From Rhea pennata (Eukaryota > Chordata > Aves > Rheiformes > Rheidae), in the NCBI RefSeq assembly GCF_028389875.1, contig NC_084682.1, positions 6,272,001 to 6,336,000 of the forward strand: a stretch of DNA of 64,000 nt, given 5' to 3'. Each line of letters opens with the position of its first letter. Position 1 is the first letter of the stretch. Of this stretch, positions 59,571 to 64,000 are shown in pieces. A program made the translations under genes and the position numbers. Below the pieces are notes generated by a model. The model was not told the origin of the DNA and did not search any database. It saw only the letters and a list, made by a program, of their open reading frames with translations.

Positions 59571-60105
59571 TAAATCATGCCACCTGTCCATGACCTCTTC
59601 CATCCATCAGTCTGACTGCTCCCTATACAGGCTGGACAATGTTCCCCGCAAAACCCCCCTTCCCGCCTTGCTTACGCTCATTTTGTTTATCATTACCAAA
59701 GACCTGCACTTTCAGAAAAAAACGAAATACATCCTGCTTTCTTGTCTTAATATGAAAGTTCCAAAAGAAAGGCCTTCTCTTCCTTACCTTAGCGGCAAAC
59801 GCACAGGTCCAAGGCAATGTCTGTGAAACCGTGGCTCATGAAACTCGTGCATTCAGCTGGGCTTTGAGGGAGGTAGTTCTGACTCCAGTAGAGTTTTAAT
59901 CTCTGATGGAAATGACCACAATTTGTGCTTCTATCATCAGTCAAAAAATGCACAATCGCAGAAAACAAATACTGCTGCCGATCTGTCAGCCAAATCAATG
60001 AAAAGCCAGACTTTATATTTAGAAAGAATGTTTTATGAAGAACTTTGCTCTGAGACTTTTTGATGCTTTGTGTTACACTATTAAAGCCATATTGTGTAAA
60101 TTAGT
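59571..60105 (+). other. MYO1C: MYO1C 3' UTR (proximal polyadenylation)
   Basis: From the stop to just past the ATTAAA at 60,080-60,085. Longer forms could use AATAAA at 60,349-60,360, or the pair near 61,242-61,262. The true end or ends are not decided by sequence. Confidence 0.6.
60080..60085 (+). terminator. MYO1C: MYO1C candidate poly(A) signal ATTAAA
   Basis: The commonest variant hexamer, about 510 bases after the stop, followed by T- and GT-rich DNA. Confidence 0.5.
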
Positions 60106-60348
60106 AAAACCCTGTAAATACTTTATAGCTGAGTATGAGAGAGATGCACTACAAGAAATGGAGTTGATGTGGAAATTGTTTTAGATTTGATATTTGTTTT
60201 ATGATTAGAAGGTGTTAAACTGAGAAAACCCATTATGTAACTAACTTCTTCACTAATCTTGATCCAAGGATGCTTATATTTAAGGCACCTCGCCCATTTT
60301 TTGCTCTATGGTATTTTTATACTTCTCCATATCCATACATCCAAAAAA

Positions 60349-60360
60349 AATAAAAATAAA
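60349..60360 (+). terminator. MYO1C: Alternative poly(A) signals, two AATAAA in an A-rich tract
   Basis: Two AATAAA hexamers end to end in an A-rich stretch. They are possible distal sites for MYO1C, though the low complexity makes chance matches likely. Confidence 0.35.
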
Positions 60361-60754
60361 AAGGAACAAACACACACAAACTGCAGCAGTCACCACTTGT
60401 CTATGTCATTCTAGGCTGGAACTAAAATCTGTAGTCCTTGGCCACAGCATGTGCACATCAGCTTTCTCTCCCAACTTGTCTGGGAGTCACATTGTCCCTT
60501 CCCCTACACAGCTCATCAGACTCAGAGCAGCACCTTCAAAATTGCTTTTCCTCCTCTTATGTTTTCAGGGATAACTGGAAGTTTTGAGCTCTCACAGTAA
60601 AGCTCCACAGTGTTTATACAACTTCTCCATACTGCCTTAAAGGGGACAAGATAGCTAGCTAGTTCAGCACTGCTGGCATTACCAACCAAATGGCTGATGG
60701 CTCCTCTACATGGAAGCATCTAACTAAGAAAGCTGTGTCACTTCACTAATTGTA

Positions 60755-60778
60755 ACTAGAAGCCAGAAGGCTTCTAGT
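60755..60778. repeat. Perfect hairpin, 10-base arms, AGAA loop
   Basis: ACTAGAAGCC, AGAA, then GGCTTCTAGT are exact complements. The hairpin lies between the two convergent gene ends. Confidence 0.85.
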
Positions 60779-61127
60779 GCTGTGAATGCTAACTGGTCTC
60801 AGGCTGCAGCACAGAAGTATTAAGCACTTTCATGTAAGAACAAACACAAATGGCTACAGGGCAGAGAGCTAAGTGTCAAATACCTGCTGACTGCAAATCA
60901 CAGCTCCAGCTTCCGTTTCTGAGTTCTAGACCTCAAGCAGTGCATCTTGCACTCTACTTGCCTTAAATATCCTTCAAGTTCCACCTCTATCCTGATGCAG
61001 AAGCAACAAGTTACACCAAGCCCCAAACAAACACGTTGCCAGTGACATACAATGGGCACAGGCTCTTACTTTTTGGTTTCTGACATCCATTATGCAGTAT
61101 TAAACACTGCACCAGGCCTGGAATGCT

Positions 61128-61221
61128 GTATACACTGTAGTATATATGTACACACACACACCATACTGCTTACTGTGTATGCTATAGTGTATATACTGTA
61201 CAACACTGTATACGCTACTAT
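61128..61221. repeat. TATAC/GTATA repeat cluster with (CA)n
   Basis: CTGTATACACTGTAGTATATA, a short CACACACACA run, then GTGTATATACTGTACAACAC and CTGTATACGC. The two halves are partly complementary and could fold into a long imperfect hairpin. Confidence 0.6.
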
Positions 61222-62224
61222 AACCTCTTCAAGACTACGCTGAATAAATTTTTACAATAAAACCACATCTTGTCTTTATTGTAGAAACTATCACTTTTTT
61301 TTTAGTGGGGGGAGGGGTGATTTTTTTCTTCATTTTTTTCCCCTCTCACCACTCCTTTGACAACGATCCTCTTACGGCCGAAACCTGCATTGCACAATGC
61401 ACTCCGACTGCACAGAAACCAGCTGCACAGTTTGCCTACTGCTGCTGGGCACTGTCAGACATGGTCAATCAATCAATCAGCCCATTTCTCCCATTAGTTC
61501 CTGAGCCCAATCAGCATGAATATTCCCACATGCTCACAGGACATGAAGTTGCCTCTAACTCTGCCCTTTATAAGCTATTCAGAGAAGGGCAACGATTAAA
61601 AAAAATAAATAAAGAAATAAAGAAAAAGAAACACACCCACACACAGAAGGGATCCATTCAGCCTCTTCCCCTAGAGGCATACAAACCTGTTAAGTGGCTT
61701 CTGGAGAGCAGGACAGACCATCTGGACTGATTTGCTTATCGCATACATTAAGCCAGCGTGTGACAGCACAGTTCAGCACTGCTAAGTTCACTTGAAGAGG
61801 CTACACTATTACAAAAGGCAAATTATTCCTAGAAAGAGATTTATAGGAAAAACAGCTAAGTGGAGCAGACATTAAGATGTTTCTCTTCTCTCCACCCAAG
61901 TAACTGGACTGGATGAGAATGCACTTGTCCTGTAGGGGCAAGTGGGAGGAAGGCATCAAGCACATCACAGCTTTTTGACCACACAGAGAGGTGAAAGACT
62001 GAACAAACTGTGTGGAAGAACTTGCTCCTCCTCTTGATAGGAAATAAGCTGCCTTCCTGGAAGTTGATTTCATGTCTGTTCTATTCATACATAAGACTTG
62101 AATCCTACTTTATCTCATGTAGGAAGAACAATGCTGCTATTCTTTCTCTCTCCAAAGCAACAGAGGATTAATTATTTCAAGCAGGAATAATTACAATATA
62201 AAAGAAAGTCATAGTAATATTTGG

Positions 62225-63067
62225 CATTTTTAATTTAGGTTTGTTTTATTTAAGTTTAATGTTAATTCCATGCTGTGTTTCAGTAAGAACAATACAGATT
62301 CTGTATCTGTGGCTCCAGTCAGATATCCAGTAGTACAAATTAGCTTCAAGTTACACATACTGAACAAAAGAGGTTGAGCGAGCGAAGGGAGATGGGGAAG
62401 GGGGAGGGAAAAAGAAAAATATTGAACACGCATGCAGGCTTATCAATGCCACCTTCAATGCTAACCTGCTTTGAGGAAAAGTAAAGAGTAGGCAAGAATG
62501 AGCAGCCACGGATTGTTGAACTGTTACCAGCACCATGTTTTTCAGCAACATTTCAGCAGTTTGGAAACTTTACAGTAAAACCACTACAATGTGTCCCAAT
62601 GCAACCTGTAACTTCAAACTAAACACCCAATTAAGTTTAAACACTGGTATAAAATTCAGTTTAAACAGTTATAAAAAAAGAAAAATGCCACCACATACAC
62701 ACTACTGTGCGGTAACTGATCTCCCCTACAAGTCTACCGGGCTTCAGATGTAACATTCACTTTTAATGGTAATATCGCCACATCTGGCAAGACAATACAG
62801 TAATGCTGAAAGAGCCTTTACAAAGTCCTGTTAGTGTCTTAACCTAAAAGCTGGCACCAGTAAAATCCACAGAAATTCACTCTTGCCTTTAAGAACTTTT
62901 AAACTGTGTAAAAAAAAATAAAAATAAAGAAACCCAACAGGGCAGGAACCTAAATTCTGAGACCCAATGTAAAAGTCAGATTTGGTGGTTCTCAGAGTGA
63001 CACTGAGGGTTTTTGTGGGGAAGGGGAAGGGTGGTCAGAGATGGGTTCTCTTGTTGGCCTTTGTGTC
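62225..63067 (-). other. YWHAE: YWHAE 3' UTR
   Basis: Read on the minus strand, it starts GACACAAAGGCCAACAAGAG right after the stop, a beginning I recall from mammalian YWHAE mRNA. It ends shortly after an AATAAA (complement at 62,245-62,250), giving a UTR of about 840 bases, close to that of mammals. Such length conservation fits a heavily regulated UTR. Confidence 0.75.
62245..62250 (-). terminator. YWHAE: YWHAE poly(A) signal AATAAA
   Basis: TTTATT on the + strand is AATAAA on the minus strand, at the expected distance from the YWHAE stop. Confidence 0.65.
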
Positions 63068-63120
63068 TCACTGGTTTTCATCTTCCACATCCTGCAGCGC
63101 TTCTTTATTCTGTTCTTCAC
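63068..63120 (-). CDS. YWHAE: YWHAE last coding exon (14-3-3 epsilon C-terminus), partial gene
   Basis: On the minus strand, CTCTCATAG|GT is a splice acceptor, and the codons read EEQNKEALQDVEDENQ then TGA. This is the distinctive acidic C-terminal tail of 14-3-3 epsilon, which differs between 14-3-3 paralogues. The first two bases complete a split glycine codon (phase 1). 14-3-3 epsilon is a dimeric phosphoserine/phosphothreonine adaptor in the cytoplasm that binds CDC25, RAF, NDEL1 and many others. The exon is intact. The rest of the gene lies beyond the right edge. Confidence 0.93.
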
Positions 63121-64000
63121 CTATGAGAGTTTTTAAAAGGAAGGAAGAAATTAATTTTAAAACGAGATCAGCAGAATAGCCTAACAAGCACCTGAAGATT
63201 AACAGTTTCATGCAATTGTACACACATACACACTTGCATGAACAGCACACACGCACACACTCATGACATAACCAGTTCTGAATTGAAGCCTTTCCACAGA
63301 AATTTAGCCTTGTAATCAACCTGTTGTGTTTCATACAAAACAATTATAGCACAGGCTACTAGAACATGTACTCTGTCATAAGGACAAACGAACCAACACT
63401 GCTGAAAAGTGAAACTGTGCATGTGATCAAATCAAAGATGAACAGCCAAGACAAAGTTATCAGAACGGCTGTGTATCGACATCCTTAAATTAGAACATAC
63501 CTTTCCAATAACCTAATTTCTACTACACAGAGACAGCTAAGAACATCTGTGTACTAACTATAGCACTAAGACCAATACAAATTTTCAGAATTAAACATTT
63601 TTTCCTGCCCAAGTCCTCTTAGTCTCAAGAACAGTAAAATGCTACAATCAATTTTAGAAAATGACTCTGATGGTGTGTATTATTTAAGTTACCAAAACAG
63701 GTATGAATAAGCTTCCATACTTCACAAATTCAACATGACAAGAAATCCTAGACTTGAGGCTACTAAAGGAGAGTATTTTGTGGGAGTTTATTTCTCAGAA
63801 GATGGCCAGCCAATCAGTTTTGAGTTATTCCACCAGGCTGCAACATGCAGTGAAAAAGTTTATTCATTAAGACTCTTGTAAAAAATACTCAGTTTTACTT
63901 CAGTTACTCCTAGACAGACACATGCAATACCTTCTGTACTTGTCTCTGCCAGCTTTCTACCAAAACAGGAAATTTGAACATACCTCAGCTAGTGCCATGA
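63121..64000 (-). other. YWHAE: YWHAE last intron (partial)
   Basis: AT-rich intronic DNA with a short CA-rich patch near 63,220-63,260. I do not see the next upstream YWHAE exon, which should code for the DNLTLWTSD region, so it must lie outside the window. Confidence 0.7.

Larger units (their letters stand above)
60110..62224. other. Intergenic DNA between the MYO1C and YWHAE 3' ends
   Basis: About 2.1 kb separates the convergent genes. It carries a GTATA/TATAC-rich segment near 61.13-61.22 kb, + strand AATAAA words near 61,242-61,262, and a T- and G-rich patch at 61,293-61,340. I see no coding sequence. Part may be alternative 3' UTR. Confidence 0.6.

Noticed and set aside
1..64000. CRISPR arrays, prokaryotic operons, phage or integrated viral genes
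   Set aside because: No spaced direct repeats, no dense gene packing and no viral domains. All solid coding sequence is spliced vertebrate MYO1C and YWHAE.

Overview
The window is vertebrate genomic DNA, most likely from a bird. It shows introns with GT-AG borders, AT-rich intergenic DNA, a 5' CpG island and a degraded CR1-type retrotransposon tail. The exons read as a clear vertebrate unconventional myosin. CR1 also occurs in other sauropsids, so the order of bird cannot be fixed from the sequence. There is no bacterial, phage or CRISPR content, and no previously undescribed multi-gene system was found.

Layout. Bases 1 to about 4.6 kb are non-coding flank; the first 400 bases look like the tail of a 3' UTR of an upstream + strand gene whose identity is not proven. 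From about 4.65 to 60.1 kb lies one complete gene, MYO1C (unconventional myosin-Ic, + strand). It has three separate candidate 5' ends. The first is at 4.8 kb and codes a 25-residue start (isoform A type). The second is a CpG island at 6.8-7.6 kb with a 5' UTR exon (isoform C type). The third is a short exon at 29.6 kb coding six residues (isoform B, nuclear myosin 1 type). All three can join in frame to the first common exon at 37,664. Thirty-one common exons then run to a stop at 59,570. I traced every splice junction by reading frame. The common product from the ATG at 37,694 is 1028 residues, the length I recall for mammalian isoform C; the longer forms would be 1044 and 1063.

At the right end, on the minus strand, lies the last exon of YWHAE (14-3-3 epsilon): its final codons, stop and a 3' UTR of about 0.84 kb. 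MYO1C and YWHAE are therefore tail to tail, about 2.1 kb apart. In human and mouse these genes point the same way and CRK sits between them, so this lineage appears to be rearranged relative to mammals.

Biology. MYO1C is a single-headed, membrane-binding motor with an ATP- and actin-binding head, a calmodulin-binding neck of three IQ motifs, and a TH1 tail with a phosphoinositide-binding PH-like fold. The alternative starts add different short N-terminal extensions to the same motor; in mammals these bias the protein toward cytoplasmic or nuclear roles. YWHAE is a phosphoserine/phosphothreonine-binding adaptor. I know of no reason to think the two genes act together beyond being neighbours.
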